Shown here piece after piece: positions 8,477 to 17,664 of a stretch of DNA of 51,660 nucleotides. Position 1 is the stretch's first letter. Each line of letters begins with the position of its first letter. Both the position numbers and the translations under genes were made by a program. The stretch is from an uncultured Alphaproteobacteria bacterium. Its GTDB lineage: Bacteria > Pseudomonadota > Alphaproteobacteria > Thalassobaculales > Thalassobaculaceae. Location of the stretch: contig CACITD010000013.1 of the NCBI GenBank assembly GCA_902589475.1, positions 1-51,660 of the forward strand, written 5' to 3'. The notes below the pieces were generated by a model. That model did no database searches. It was given only the letters and a program-made list of their open reading frames with translations, and was not told the origin of the DNA.

Positions 8477-9994
8477 TTATTCAGTTGAAATCCAATTATT
8501 TAGCTCGCTTCGTGCACTATTGAAAACCCATTCCCAGTCACCGGCATTTGGAGGAAATATTCTTCTGATGCATGGAAGAAAAGCATCCGAACCATTCACG
8601 GTTGGACACCATGTCCTGTTTTTTTCGATAATGATAGTCCTTTTTCCAACTGCCGCAGCCAGGTGCGCCACGGCGGTCGATGGTGCTATCACGCCTGTCA
8701 ATGCCGAACATATTGCCCCAAGTTTTTCAAAATCATTTTTTAGGTCAATGTCGGAAAGTTTTATCAAAGAAACATTAAATTGTTCTTTAAAAAACTTAAT
8801 GTCTTCAACGTCGTCATCGTATTGTAAGCTTAAAAAACAGATATTGGGTATGGTTAGAACTTGCCCCCATAGATGTAGGGGGGGATACCATTGACGACGG
8901 TCTATATTGTTTAAGCCACTCCTCCAAGATATTCCAACAATTGGTTTGCCACTAGAGATTTCCAAAAGATATTTCGACCAATAATCATGTGCATCTTTTG
9001 AAATTTTTAGATAACCAAATTCATTCAAAGGTTTCATCCCCTCTTCTATGAGGAAATGTGGTAAGCTTGCTAAGTCGATATAAAAGTTAGGGTAAATAGA
9101 CTTTGGTAGCCAGCCATAATTAAAAACTGGTTGTTCATATGCTAGTCTTCGTGAGTATGGGAAGACAGTTAATTCTTCAAGTGATTCTCTAAAAAGTTGC
9201 GTCAAACGTGGGTCAGTTTCGAGAATTACTTTTCCAGATATTTCAATTAGCCTTGGTAGGTAGGAAGAAAAATAAAGTTCGTCACCAACTCCTTGCTCAC
9301 TGCAGACTAGAATTGTTTTATTTTGTAGAGGTTGCCTGTTCCATCTAGGAACACGTAGGCGACGTCGAGGTGATGAAATGATATCATCGCCTAAGCGGCT
9401 TTCGTATTCAGCCCAACCCTCTTTGTATTTCTTCAGGGTCAAAAGCGTTATTGCTCGATTTAGTCTTACCTGGCTGCTGGTATCGTATTTTATCGCGATA
9501 TTTTGATGTACCAAGGATTTCTCATGATTATTTAACGCAGCGTATGCTTCCGCTATATTTGCATGACTTGTTGAATCATTGGGAAAAAGTAACAGAAGCC
9601 TAGAATTAAACTTTAGACTTTCTAAAGGGTGTTGATCGTCTAGACAAAAATTTGCATAGCTCTCTAAAAGCCCTTTGTCACAAGGAGAGCTTAATACCGC
9701 TATTTGTAGCACTTTTCTAGCCCGCGTGGTTTCCTCGTTTAAACGGAGTTTTTCTGCATAAGAAACAACGATGCTCGGTATATTTTTATCATATTCGTAG
9801 GCAATTTTGAGATAGTGCAAAGACCTAGCTATATTGTTTTTAAGAAAAAAAATCTCCCCAAGCGCCAAGTTAATTAACGGATGGTTAGACCATTTCTTAT
9901 ATTCGTCTAACAACAGGGTTTCAGCAGGGGCTAATTTTCTCTGCCGGATAAGGCTCTGAGCCGTTTTAAGGATAATTTCGAGTTCGACTGTCAT
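8477..9994 (-). CDS. TPR-repeat protein with C-terminal glycosyltransferase-family-9-like domain
   Basis: A 505-residue protein. Residues about 1-210 are helical TPR-type repeats (leading motifs such as ALGEIFFLKNN, ANIAEAYAALNNHEKS). From about 220 on it resembles the heptosyltransferase-like C-terminal domain seen behind TPRs in many bacteria: ILVCSEQGVGDEL, then KPIVGISWRSG, and the donor-site-like segment with APSTAVAHLAAAVGK. Such proteins are often linked to cell-surface glycan or protein glycosylation; catalytic activity and substrate are not shown here. The short linker before ssrA (8450-8476) contains only the ssrA promoter region. Confidence 0.75.
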   Translation of the reverse strand: MTVELEIILKTAQSLIRQRKLAPAETLLLDEYKKWSNHPLINLALGEIFFLKNNIARSLHYLKIAYEYDKNIPSIVVSYAEKLRLNEETTRARKVLQIAVLSSPCDKGLLESYANFCLDDQHPLESLKFNSRLLLLFPNDSTSHANIAEAYAALNNHEKSLVHQNIAIKYDTSSQVRLNRAITLLTLKKYKEGWAEYESRLGDDIISSPRRRLRVPRWNRQPLQNKTILVCSEQGVGDELYFSSYLPRLIEISGKVILETDPRLTQLFRESLEELTVFPYSRRLAYEQPVFNYGWLPKSIYPNFYIDLASLPHFLIEEGMKPLNEFGYLKISKDAHDYWSKYLLEISSGKPIVGISWRSGLNNIDRRQWYPPLHLWGQVLTIPNICFLSLQYDDDVEDIKFFKEQFNVSLIKLSDIDLKNDFEKLGAICSALTGVIAPSTAVAHLAAAVGKRTIIIEKNRTWCPTVNGSDAFLPCIRRIFPPNAGDWEWVFNSARSELNNWISTE

Positions 9995-10001
9995 TGCAGA
10001 G

Positions 10002-10072
10002 CTTTCAGTATGAAAGTACGAGAGATTTAATCGTTTACAAGGTGGATTTTAAATTTTTGATACTGTACTTTC
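10002..10072. repeat. Nested inverted repeats between the TPR gene and thyA
   Basis: CTTTCA-GTA-TGAAAG at 10002-10016 is a perfect 6-bp hairpin. Its right arm, extended as GAAAGTAC (10012-10019), also pairs perfectly with GTACTTTC at 10065-10072. The two pairings are mutually exclusive. The region lies between divergent genes and could hold an operator or a switching leader; no protein or RNA family is recognised. Confidence 0.35.
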
Positions 10073-10135
10073 TTCGTGAGGGAAGTCGAGGGATAACTCT
10101 TACAATTTTTGCAAGACAGAAAAAGTGGCGTTTCG

Positions 10136-10930
10136 ATGAAACAATATCTCGATCTAATGCGTCTAGTGTTGAACACAGGCTCAGAAAAAATTGATAGAAC
10201 AGGAGTTGGGACACTCTCTATATTTGGTCACCAAATGAGGTTCGACCTTCAAGACGGTTTCCCGATGCTGACAACAAAAAAACTGCATTTAAAGTCCATA
10301 ATCCATGAGTTAATTTGGTTCTTGAAAGGCGACACAAATATAACTTACCTAAATCAGCATGGTGTTCGCATTTGGAACGAATGGGCTGATGAAAATGGAG
10401 AATTAGGCCCTGTATATGGTGAACAATGGCGTTCTTGGCCCGCTGGTGATGGAGAAACTGTCGATCAAATAGTAAATCTCGTTGCAGGCCTTAAAGATAA
10501 TCCAGATTCACGAAGGCATTTGGTGACCGCATGGAACCCGTCGGTATTAAACGAAATGGCACTGCCGCCATGTCATTGTCTTTTTCAGTTTTATGTTGCA
10601 GATGGAAAACTTTCGTGTCAGCTATATCAGCGAAGCGCAGATATCTTTTTAGGTGTCCCTTTTAATATAGCATCGTATGCTCTCTTAACTTTGATGCTCG
10701 CGCAGGTGACAAATTATTCCCCCGGAGAGTTCATTCATACTATGGGTGATGCGCATATTTATAAGAACCATCTGACGCAGGTGAGGGAACAATTAGTTAG
10801 GAAGCCTAAATTGTTGCCAAGAATGCAATTGAACCCAAATGTTATGGATATTTTCGATTTTTCTTATGAAGATTTTACTCTTACAGACTATGATCCCGCC
10901 CCACACATAGCTGCCAAAGTAGCAGTTTAG
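10136..10930 (+). CDS. thyA: Thymidylate synthase
   Basis: With the ATG at 10136 the protein is 264 residues, the same length as E. coli ThyA, and begins MKQYLDLM like it. An in-frame TTG at 10109 would add nine residues and is rejected. It methylates dUMP to dTMP using methylene-tetrahydrofolate, which becomes dihydrofolate. The nucleophile is Cys146 in [11 protein letters not shown]; the folate/dUMP motifs [13 protein letters not shown] and HIYKNH are intact. It directly abuts folA, whose product recycles the dihydrofolate it makes. Confidence 0.97.
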   Translation: MKQYLDLMRLVLNTGSEKIDRTGVGTLSIFGHQMRFDLQDGFPMLTTKKLHLKSIIHELIWFLKGDTNITYLNQHGVRIWNEWADENGELGPVYGEQWRSWPAGDGETVDQIVNLVAGLKDNPDSRRHLVTAWNPSVLNEMALPPCHCLFQFYVADGKLSCQLYQRSADIFLGVPFNIASYALLTLMLAQVTNYSPGEFIHTMGDAHIYKNHLTQVREQLVRKPKLLPRMQLNPNVMDIFDFSYEDFTLTDYDPAPHIAAKVAV

Positions 10931-11455
10931 ATGAATATCAGGGCAAACATAAAGCCTGATGTGGTGCTGGTTGTTGCCGTCGCTGCCAACGGAGTAATAG
11001 GAATGACGGGGGGACTTCCTTGGCATCTCCCTAAGGATCTCGCCAGAGTAAAGGCGCTTACCATGGGAAAGCCGTTGATTATGGGACGAAAAACCTATGA
11101 ATCTATCGGACGACCGCTCCCTGGCAGAAAAACCATAGTTATAACGAGGGCTAAAATATCGTTTCCCTCGGAAGTAAAAGTAGTGAAAAATTTCGGTTGC
11201 GCTCTAACATATGCAGAAGAGTATGCAAATGAGATGGGGGTAGACGAAATAGTTGCTTTTGGGGGTGCGCAAATTTATGAATCTGCTATCCCAATAGCAA
11301 AGAAAATTTATAAAACTGAAGTTAACTTGCATCCAAATGGTGACACATTTTTTCCTGAATATAAAAGGGATGAATGGCGTGAAGTTGCCAGATCAGATTT
11401 TGCTGCACAGAATAACTCTTTTGCCTACAGTTTCGTTCGACTGGATCGGATTTAA
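10931..11455 (+). CDS. folA: Dihydrofolate reductase
   Basis: A 174-residue DHFR. The substrate/cofactor motifs are clear: GVIGMTGGLPWHLPKD near the N-terminus, IMGRKTYESIGRPLPGR for NADPH, and a GGAQIYE motif in the second half. It reduces dihydrofolate to tetrahydrofolate. The start ATG follows the thyA stop with no gap (TAG then ATG), so thyA-folA are very probably cotranscribed and coupled. It converges on the mrp gene. Confidence 0.96.
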   Translation: MNIRANIKPDVVLVVAVAANGVIGMTGGLPWHLPKDLARVKALTMGKPLIMGRKTYESIGRPLPGRKTIVITRAKISFPSEVKVVKNFGCALTYAEEYANEMGVDEIVAFGGAQIYESAIPIAKKIYKTEVNLHPNGDTFFPEYKRDEWREVARSDFAAQNNSFAYSFVRLDRI

Positions 11456-11485
11456 CGACTAGTTAAAATGTATCGGGAAATGATT

Positions 11486-12613
11486 TTATTTAAGGCCTTT
11501 AATAACCGGAGGTGCTTTTCGTTGTTTGGAAACATTCTCCCATATCGCAGAAGCGATATTTCTATAAGATTTACTATGAATGCTGTCGGGAGATTCCAAC
11601 ACAATCGGGGTGCCGTCGTCGGACGTCGTTCTGATGTCTTTGTGTAGAGGTATTCCACCCAAGAATTCCACTCCAAGACGCAACGCTTCTTGCTCGGCGC
11701 CACCAGTTCCAAAAATGTCCGTAGGCTCACCGCACTTAGGGCAAATAAAAGTGCTCATATTCTCAACGATACCTAAAACTGGTACATTTACTTTCTTGAA
11801 CATATTTAAGCCCTTTCGCGCATCCAGAAGAGCTATATCCTGAGGGGTTGATACGATAACAGCTCCAGCCAGGGGTACGCGTTGTGACATTGTAAGTTGA
11901 GCGTCACCAGTTCCTGGGGGCATATCCACGACAAGGGCGTCTAGATTACCCCAAGCAACGTCCTTCAGCATCTGTTCTAATGCACTCATTACCATTGGAC
12001 CGCGCCAAATAGTGGGGGTGTCCTCTGGAACAAGAAAGCCTATCGACATGCATTTAAGACCGTATTTTTGGATTGGTTCGAGTGTTTTTCCATCTTTGCT
12101 TTGTGGTTTTTTATTCACGTCGATCATTCTCGGTAACGATGGGCCGTAAATATCTGCATCAAGGATTCCTACTTTTAAACCTTGAAGGCTAAGTGAAATA
12201 GCCACATTAAGAGCGGTTGTTGATTTTCCAACCCCACCCTTGCCTGATGCAACTGCAATAATATTTTTCACGCCTGGTGCCAGCTCGCGAGATTTTCCAT
12301 TCGTGGATGCAACGGGTTGTTGGGCCTTAGGCATTTTTGCGGTTTTTTCGTTCTTTTGTATTCCTCGATGCGCCGTAAGAACTGCGGATACAGAGAGAAC
12401 GCCAGGTATCTCTCTGACTATGTTTTCTGCCTCCTTACGAAGAGGTTCAAGGGACGGCCCTCGTTTTGGGTCAACCTCTATTGAAAAACCGACATTGCCA
12501 TTTTTGATAATTATATCGCTTATCATACCAAGGCTAACTAGGTCTTTTCCTAACTCAGGGTCTTTCACCGCTGCTAATTTTTCTAAAATATTTTCCTTAG
12601 AAATTGAAACCAT
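11486..12613 (-). CDS. apbC: Mrp/ApbC/NBP35-family Fe-S cluster carrier ATPase
   Basis: A 375-residue P-loop ATPase that transfers Fe-S clusters to target proteins. Residues about 5-85 form a MIP18/DUF59-type domain (…AAVKDPELGKDLVSLGM). The deviant Walker A motif ASGKGGVGKST is at 122-132, followed by DADIYGPS and PPGTGD, and the cluster-binding pair CPKC lies in the C-terminal half. I chose the ATG at 12613 because a GAGGAGA ribosome site precedes it; a start at 12664 would add 17 residues without one. The product could help mature the [4Fe-4S] fumarase encoded nearby; that link is inference. Confidence 0.94.
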   Translation of the reverse strand: MVSISKENILEKLAAVKDPELGKDLVSLGMISDIIIKNGNVGFSIEVDPKRGPSLEPLRKEAENIVREIPGVLSVSAVLTAHRGIQKNEKTAKMPKAQQPVASTNGKSRELAPGVKNIIAVASGKGGVGKSTTALNVAISLSLQGLKVGILDADIYGPSLPRMIDVNKKPQSKDGKTLEPIQKYGLKCMSIGFLVPEDTPTIWRGPMVMSALEQMLKDVAWGNLDALVVDMPPGTGDAQLTMSQRVPLAGAVIVSTPQDIALLDARKGLNMFKKVNVPVLGIVENMSTFICPKCGEPTDIFGTGGAEQEALRLGVEFLGGIPLHKDIRTTSDDGTPIVLESPDSIHSKSYRNIASAIWENVSKQRKAPPVIKGLK

Positions 12614-12650
12614 GCTTGAAATCTCCTCGAAAGCGACAATATGTGATAGT

Positions 12651-12675
12651 GTTGAACATATCAATGTCGTTCAAC
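12651..12675. promoter_or_regulatory. Operator-like dyad GTTGAAC-N11-GTTCAAC
   Basis: A perfect 7-bp inverted repeat (12651-12657 and 12669-12675) sits in the divergent gap between apbC and hflK, 38 bases before the apbC start codon. The size and symmetry suit a dimeric regulator. The alphaproteobacterial LexA box is a direct repeat, so this is not a match to it; no regulator can be named. Confidence 0.35.
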
Positions 12676-12762
12676 GGCTTCTGGTTTAGTTGTTCGTATA
12701 GTTTGCGTAAAGGGGCGTTAATCTGCTAAGAGCGGAGATAATGCAGCAAAGGGAGAAAAGCA

Positions 12763-13920
12763 ATGTCCTGGGATAATCAAGGCGGCGGGGGACCGTGGGG
12801 CAAGAATGGTGGTAGTGGTGGCTCAGGCTCTCCGTGGGGACGAGGATCAGGTGGCCAAGGCGGTGGGCAAACGCCTCCCGATATCGACGAGGTCATTCGC
12901 CGTGGCCAAGCAAAACTTAAAAGCTTGTTACCGAAAGGTTTCGGTGGTTGGAAGGCTGGCTTGCTCGTTGTTTTGGTCTTATTAGGTATATGGGCGGCCA
13001 ACGGCTTTTATAGAGTGCAGCCCAACCAAGAAGGTGTTCCAGTTCTTTTAGGAAGGTTTGTCGGAACTACGACAAACCCGGGCTTGCATTGGAATTGGCC
13101 TGCACCGATCGGTAAAGTCTATACTCCCGATGTTACAGCTGAAAATCGTATAGAAATCGGATTGCGAACGTCAGGGGAGTCATCGCGGAGAGGCGCCTCA
13201 GTGAGAGACATGCCAGAAGAAAGTCAAATGATCACTGGCGATGAAAACATTGTCGACATAGACTTTGTAGTTTTCTGGCGAATATCAGATGCCCCAAACT
13301 ATCTCTTCAATATTAGAAATCCCGATGAAACGGTCAAAATGGCAGCGGAATCTGTGATGCGGGCAATAATCGGTCAAACACCCATCCAAGAGGCATTGAC
13401 AAGTCGAAGAGAAGACATCGAAGCTCGCACTCTATCTTCACTTCAGAAACTTATGTCGGAGTATCAAGCAGGTATACAAGTAAGACAAGTTCAGCTACTT
13501 GCTGTTCTACCTCCAAAAAATGTGATCGATGCTTTTGATGAGGTCTCGCGAGCTAGGCAGGACATGGACAGGTTGAAAAATGAGGCGGAAGCCTTCAGGA
13601 ATGATATCGTGCCGCGAGCTAGAGGGGAGGCGCAGCAGCTGTTGCAGGGTGCGGAAGCATACAAACAGGAAGTTGTTAATAGAGCGCAAGGTGATGCTAA
13701 TAGGTTCAACTCGGTGTATAAGGCATACAGACAATCGAAAGACGTAACGACCACGCGTATATATCTTGAAACGCTCGAAAGCATTTTTTCCAGCGTTAAT
13801 AAGGTAATTATTGACAGTGAGGTTGGCAAGGCTGGAGGAGGTGTCGTTCCATACCTGCCCCTTCCGGAAATTAAAAAGAAGCAACAAAACAATTCATCGT
13901 CACAGGGAGCTAACAACTAA
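12763..13920 (+). CDS. hflK: FtsH-protease modulator HflK
   Basis: A 385-residue SPFH/band-7 protein. A Gly-rich N-terminal cytoplasmic tail (about 1-60) is followed by one membrane helix (about 65-83), the SPFH domain (about 90-270), then a coiled coil with repeated ARGEAQ-like stretches. HflK and HflC form a large membrane cage around FtsH and tune its proteolysis. The ATG has a GGGAGAAA ribosome site. Its stop overlaps the hflC start by one base (TAATG), giving tight coupling of the two partners. Confidence 0.95.
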   Translation: MSWDNQGGGGPWGKNGGSGGSGSPWGRGSGGQGGGQTPPDIDEVIRRGQAKLKSLLPKGFGGWKAGLLVVLVLLGIWAANGFYRVQPNQEGVPVLLGRFVGTTTNPGLHWNWPAPIGKVYTPDVTAENRIEIGLRTSGESSRRGASVRDMPEESQMITGDENIVDIDFVVFWRISDAPNYLFNIRNPDETVKMAAESVMRAIIGQTPIQEALTSRREDIEARTLSSLQKLMSEYQAGIQVRQVQLLAVLPPKNVIDAFDEVSRARQDMDRLKNEAEAFRNDIVPRARGEAQQLLQGAEAYKQEVVNRAQGDANRFNSVYKAYRQSKDVTTTRIYLETLESIFSSVNKVIIDSEVGKAGGGVVPYLPLPEIKKKQQNNSSSQGANN

Positions 13921-14798
13921 TGAATAAGTTATTAATTGGTTTAGGCGCAGTGATAGCTGTAGTGGTCATAATCGCAAGCAGCTCTCTGTTTATTGTTGAG
14001 CAGACGCAACAGGCTATAGTCCTCTTCTTCGGCAAGCCGCAGGAAACCATCAGGGAACCCGGGCTCTACGTGAAAGTGCCATTCGCGGAAGAGGTTGTTT
14101 ATTACGAAAAAAGGGTACTAGACCTTGACCCTCCAAAGGAGCGGATGATTTTGGCGGACCAGAAAAGGTTAGATGTGGACTCTTACGCGAGATATAGAAT
14201 TACCGATCCACTTCTATTTTACCAGACCACACGCCGTGTCAGTGAAGTCTCTGGTAAGTTAACACCCATAATCAACTCATCACTTCGCCGAGTATTGGGT
14301 AATGAAACACTTCTAGATATTTTATCAGGCAAGCGAGCCACGATCATGGTTGATATACAGAAGGCTGTTAACGATGCCGTGAAGCGGTTTGGCATGGAGA
14401 TCGTCGAAGTTCGGGTTCGTAGAGCTGATTATCCTGATGAGACAAGAAGTAATATTGAAAATAGAATGAAATCCGAACGGGAACGAGAGGCTAAAGAGTT
14501 TCGGGCGCGGGGTTTTGAAATGGCAGAGGGTATTAGAGCAGACGCAGGGAAACAAAAGATTGTTATCCTCGCCGAGGCGAATAAAAAAGCTGAGACAATG
14601 CGCGGTGAGGGCGATAGCGAAGCCATCCAGATCTACGCAGATGCTTTCAATCAAGATGCGGAATTCTTTTCTTTTTACAGATCTATGCAGGCCTATCGAA
14701 AGTCTATTGGGTCAGAAGATACAACACTTGTAATTTCACCAAATAGTGACTTTTTTAAATACTTTGGTGATATTACGGGCAAGCAACTTGCAAAATAA
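13920..14798 (+). CDS. hflC: FtsH-protease modulator HflC
   Basis: A 292-residue SPFH/band-7 protein with an N-terminal membrane anchor (about 5-25), the SPFH domain with the motif TQQAIVLFFGKP, and an HflC-type coiled coil (RMKSEREREAKEFRARG). It is the obligate partner of HflK in regulating FtsH. The start is at the one-base overlap with hflK. Together with the next two genes it forms the alphaproteobacterial hflK-hflC-DUF2065-degP envelope quality-control cluster. Confidence 0.95.
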   Translation: MNKLLIGLGAVIAVVVIIASSSLFIVEQTQQAIVLFFGKPQETIREPGLYVKVPFAEEVVYYEKRVLDLDPPKERMILADQKRLDVDSYARYRITDPLLFYQTTRRVSEVSGKLTPIINSSLRRVLGNETLLDILSGKRATIMVDIQKAVNDAVKRFGMEIVEVRVRRADYPDETRSNIENRMKSEREREAKEFRARGFEMAEGIRADAGKQKIVILAEANKKAETMRGEGDSEAIQIYADAFNQDAEFFSFYRSMQAYRKSIGSEDTTLVISPNSDFFKYFGDITGKQLAK

Positions 14799-14836
14799 GT
14801 ATGAAAGTTGGCTAGCAAACAAGCTGAGGGAAAATT

Positions 14837-15028
14837 TTGCACGATCTTTTTGTCGCTCTGGCGCTTGTATTCGTTATTGAGGGACTTCTTTACGCGGCGT
14901 TTCCGAGGCAAATGCGGAGGATAGTGGAGCAAATGACTCAGTATACAGACACAGCACTCAGGCAGACAGGCTTGCTTGCAGCCGCACTTGGAGTGGCGTT
15001 TGTTTGGATTATTAAGGAATTGTTTTAA
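14837..15028 (+). CDS. DUF2065 (YjeT-like) small membrane protein
   Basis: A 63-residue protein with two hydrophobic segments (about 3-20 and 43-60) around a short basic, polar loop (PRQMRRIVEQM), the DUF2065 pattern. The start is TTG with a GAGGG ribosome site six bases upstream; there is no ATG nearby. Family function is unknown. Its constant place between hflC and degP in alphaproteobacteria suggests a role in membrane-protein quality control. Confidence 0.85.
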   Translation: MHDLFVALALVFVIEGLLYAAFPRQMRRIVEQMTQYTDTALRQTGLLAAALGVAFVWIIKELF

Positions 15029-15130
15029 GTTTCTTCAGCCATTGCAACTTATAACCGCTAAAAAAACAACCTTTTGTCATAATCTGCAGTTTAAAATGAA
15101 GCGTAATTTTCTTCAAGAGGACAAAATTTA

Positions 15131-16663
15131 ATGAAAAAAAATTCCCAAACAGCCAGGTCTGTAGGATTTGTTGCTAACAAACCTCTTCGTCTTTTGCGCG
15201 ACGTTAAGCTGCTTCTTTTGGCACTCGTGCTATCGCTTTATCCTCTGTCGGCGGCGAATGCGTTGCCTGAAAGTTTCGCTGATTTGGCGGCAAAGTTACT
15301 GCCATCAGTCGTTAATATCTCTACAACTCAGATTGTGGAGCAAGGTGGTAACCCACGTCATAACTTTCCAGAATTTCCTCCAGGTTCGCCTTTTGAGGAA
15401 TTCTTCAAGGACTTTATGGAGCGGAACGGTCGAAAAGGTGAGATTCCAAACAATGGGAAGCCCCGACGGCGGGCGCGCTCTCTTGGTTCGGGTTTCATAA
15501 TCGACTCATCTGGTATAATCATTACTAATAATCACGTCATTGCCGATGCAGATGAGGTCAAAGTCAGGTTGCAAGATGAAACCGAATTCAAAGCAAAGAT
15601 CCTTGGCCGCGATCCCAAAACAGATTTAGCCGTTTTAAGTATAAATCCCGGTAAAAGAAAACTCTCGGCCGTAGCTTTTGGCGACTCAGATAAGTTACGG
15701 GTTGGGGACTGGGTTGTGGCAATAGGTAACCCTTTTGGCTTGGGTGGTACCGTTACGGCAGGGATCGTTTCTGCAAGAGGTCGAGATATAAATCAAGGAC
15801 CATATGATGATTTCATTCAGACAGACGCGTCCATCAACAAGGGCAACTCTGGAGGCCCCCTTTTTAATGTGAAAGGGGAAGTTATCGGTATAAATACTGC
15901 TATTTTTTCTCAAAGCGGTGGGTCCGTAGGAATAGGTTTCGCGGTAGCCTCGCGACTTGCTAAACCAGTCGTTGCCCAATTGAGGGACTTTGGACGCACT
16001 AAGAGAGGTTGGCTTGGTGTAAGAATTCAGATGGTAACAGATGAAATTGCAGATAGCTTTGGCCTTAAAGATACATCTGGTGCTTTAGTAGCCGAAGTTT
16101 CGCAAAATAGTCCCGCAAAAAAGGCTGGTATTAAACCAGGTGATGTCATTCTGACCTTTAACGGTAAAAAGGTTGAAGCCATGAGGCGGTTGCCCCGGAT
16201 TGTAGCTGAAACGCCTATCGGTAAAGATGTGCCCGTTGAGCTATGGCGGGGCGGCAAAAAAATGAAAATAATAGTCCGAATAGGCGAACTTGAAGAAGAT
16301 GCTGTGACTAAGGCATCGGGATCGGGTAAGGCCGAGGCTGAAAAAAAGCCCAAGTCAGTTAAGTTAGATCGATTGGGTTTATCGCTGGCGGATATGAACT
16401 CGAAGTTGAGAAAGAAATTTTCAATCGATGCAAACATTAAGGGCGTAGTTGTTACAAACTTAGATCCAACTGGTTTAGCTGCAGAGAAGGGCGTTCGCTT
16501 AGGCGATGTACTAGTCGAAGTTGATCAAACCAAGGTCCGAAGCGCTGTAGCTGTTAAAATGCTAATAACAAAAATTACCGAGGCAAAAAATAAAAAGTCA
16601 GTTCTTTTCACAATCAATCGGCAGGGATCTATAAGATTTCTTGGATTGCGCGTAACGGAATAA
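15131..16663 (+). CDS. degP: Periplasmic serine protease of the DegP/HtrA (Do) family
   Basis: A 510-residue HtrA protease/chaperone that degrades or refolds damaged envelope proteins. The basic N-terminus plus hydrophobic core (about 24-44) ending SAANA looks like a secretion signal. The catalytic triad is His135 (TNNHVI), Asp165 (PKTDLAV) and Ser240 (NKGNSGGP). Two PDZ domains follow (about 275-365 and 400-500), the second after a Lys/Glu-rich linker. An AAGAGG ribosome site lies upstream of the ATG. It closes the hflKC cluster and converges on serB. Confidence 0.95.
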   Translation: MKKNSQTARSVGFVANKPLRLLRDVKLLLLALVLSLYPLSAANALPESFADLAAKLLPSVVNISTTQIVEQGGNPRHNFPEFPPGSPFEEFFKDFMERNGRKGEIPNNGKPRRRARSLGSGFIIDSSGIIITNNHVIADADEVKVRLQDETEFKAKILGRDPKTDLAVLSINPGKRKLSAVAFGDSDKLRVGDWVVAIGNPFGLGGTVTAGIVSARGRDINQGPYDDFIQTDASINKGNSGGPLFNVKGEVIGINTAIFSQSGGSVGIGFAVASRLAKPVVAQLRDFGRTKRGWLGVRIQMVTDEIADSFGLKDTSGALVAEVSQNSPAKKAGIKPGDVILTFNGKKVEAMRRLPRIVAETPIGKDVPVELWRGGKKMKIIVRIGELEEDAVTKASGSGKAEAEKKPKSVKLDRLGLSLADMNSKLRKKFSIDANIKGVVVTNLDPTGLAAEKGVRLGDVLVEVDQTKVRSAVAVKMLITKITEAKNKKSVLFTINRQGSIRFLGLRVTE

Positions 16664-16704
16664 TTTGTCTTATAATGGCTGAATTGTCTCGATGAAATAT
16701 GGCA

Positions 16705-17604
16705 TTATGTAAGAAAATCGCTTTCCGTAAACCCCTGAAGGAACAAAGCCCCTCTAAGGTCGCAGTGCTCTATTATATTGGAAGCGTGTTTTCTTACTAC
16801 TGGTTTAGGTCTGAACCCGACTCCTAAACCGGCTTCTGCCAGCATGGGTATATCATTGGCACCGTCCCCAACGGCTAAAGTGTCGTCCTTCAATATTCCT
16901 AGTTTTTTGCATTCTTGATCAAGTATCGCTGCTTTTGCATCTCCATCGATTATAGGTGGTTTTAAATTACCTGTAACAACGGAAGAGTCGACAACCAAAG
17001 TGTTCCCATAACAAAGATCAAAATTAAGTTTTTCCCTAATGATTTCTGTGATTACTGTGAAACCACCTGATACTAAGGCTGTGGTCGCTCCATTGGCTTT
17101 CATTGTTTTTACTAATGTGCTAGCGCCTTGAGTTATCAAAAGTTTCTGCAGTGCAAATTCGGTTAATTGACTTATACTTAGGCCTGCTAATAATTTGACC
17201 CTATTTTTTAAAGCAGTTTCAAAGTCAATGTCTCCATTCATGGCTTTTTCAGTTATCTCAGCTATTTCGCGTGCTCTACCGATGGCATTACCAATTTCGT
17301 CAAGTGTTTCTATTTGTAAAATTGTAGAGTCCATATCAGCTAATAGCATCTTTTTGCGTCGATTTATGTTCTTTTGAATGTTTTTATCCACGGGTAGTCG
17401 GTCTAAAAATAATTCCACTGATTCAAGTGCGAGGTCGCCAGGGATACCATCAAAACTTATTTCCACTGCCATCCCTTGAGCCAACCAAAAATTGGAACAA
17501 TTAGTTGCACCTTTTGAAAATAACAATTGCTCCACCTGTTTAACTAATTCAGGATGTAACTTGTATATTGAGCGATCTGAAGTAAGTGTAAGAACGAGTG
17601 TCAT
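16705..17604 (-). CDS. serB: Phosphoserine phosphatase
   Basis: A 299-residue HAD-superfamily phosphatase that makes serine from O-phosphoserine, the last step of the phosphorylated serine pathway. The catalytic DMDST motif is at residues 90-94 (nucleophile Asp90, acid/base Asp92); the later HAD motifs SGGF and GDGANDIPML are intact. The N-terminal ~75 residues are an ACT-like regulatory region. I prefer the ATG at 17604; a TTG at 17622 would add six residues without a ribosome site. A TATAAT at 17632-17627 on this strand could be its -10 box. It is divergent from miaA. Confidence 0.93.
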   Translation of the reverse strand: MTLVLTLTSDRSIYKLHPELVKQVEQLLFSKGATNCSNFWLAQGMAVEISFDGIPGDLALESVELFLDRLPVDKNIQKNINRRKKMLLADMDSTILQIETLDEIGNAIGRAREIAEITEKAMNGDIDFETALKNRVKLLAGLSISQLTEFALQKLLITQGASTLVKTMKANGATTALVSGGFTVITEIIREKLNFDLCYGNTLVVDSSVVTGNLKPPIIDGDAKAAILDQECKKLGILKDDTLAVGDGANDIPMLAEAGLGVGFRPKPVVRKHASNIIEHCDLRGALFLQGFTESDFLT

Positions 17605-17664
17605 AGTTAATTTATGCCCCAATGTGATTATAAATGTCTATATTTCTTAATGGGTAATTAATAC

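Noticed and set aside
8098-8523. Two open frames (102 and 63 codons) across the tmRNA region
   Set aside because: They overlap the structured RNA gene on both strands; the tmRNA stems and tag frame explain the sequence.
8451-8894. Plus-strand open frame of 147 codons antisense to the TPR gene
   Set aside because: It lies within a recognisable protein on the other strand and resembles no family.
12651-12675. LexA-type SOS box
   Set aside because: The alphaproteobacterial LexA site is a direct GTTC-N7-GTTC repeat, whereas this is an inverted repeat with different spacing.
12240-12689. Plus-strand open frame of 149 codons
   Set aside because: It is antisense to the well-supported Mrp/ApbC gene, whose motifs and ribosome site are clear.
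13491-13916. Minus-strand open frames antisense to hflK
   Set aside because: They mirror the hflK coding sequence, with no motif or ribosome site.
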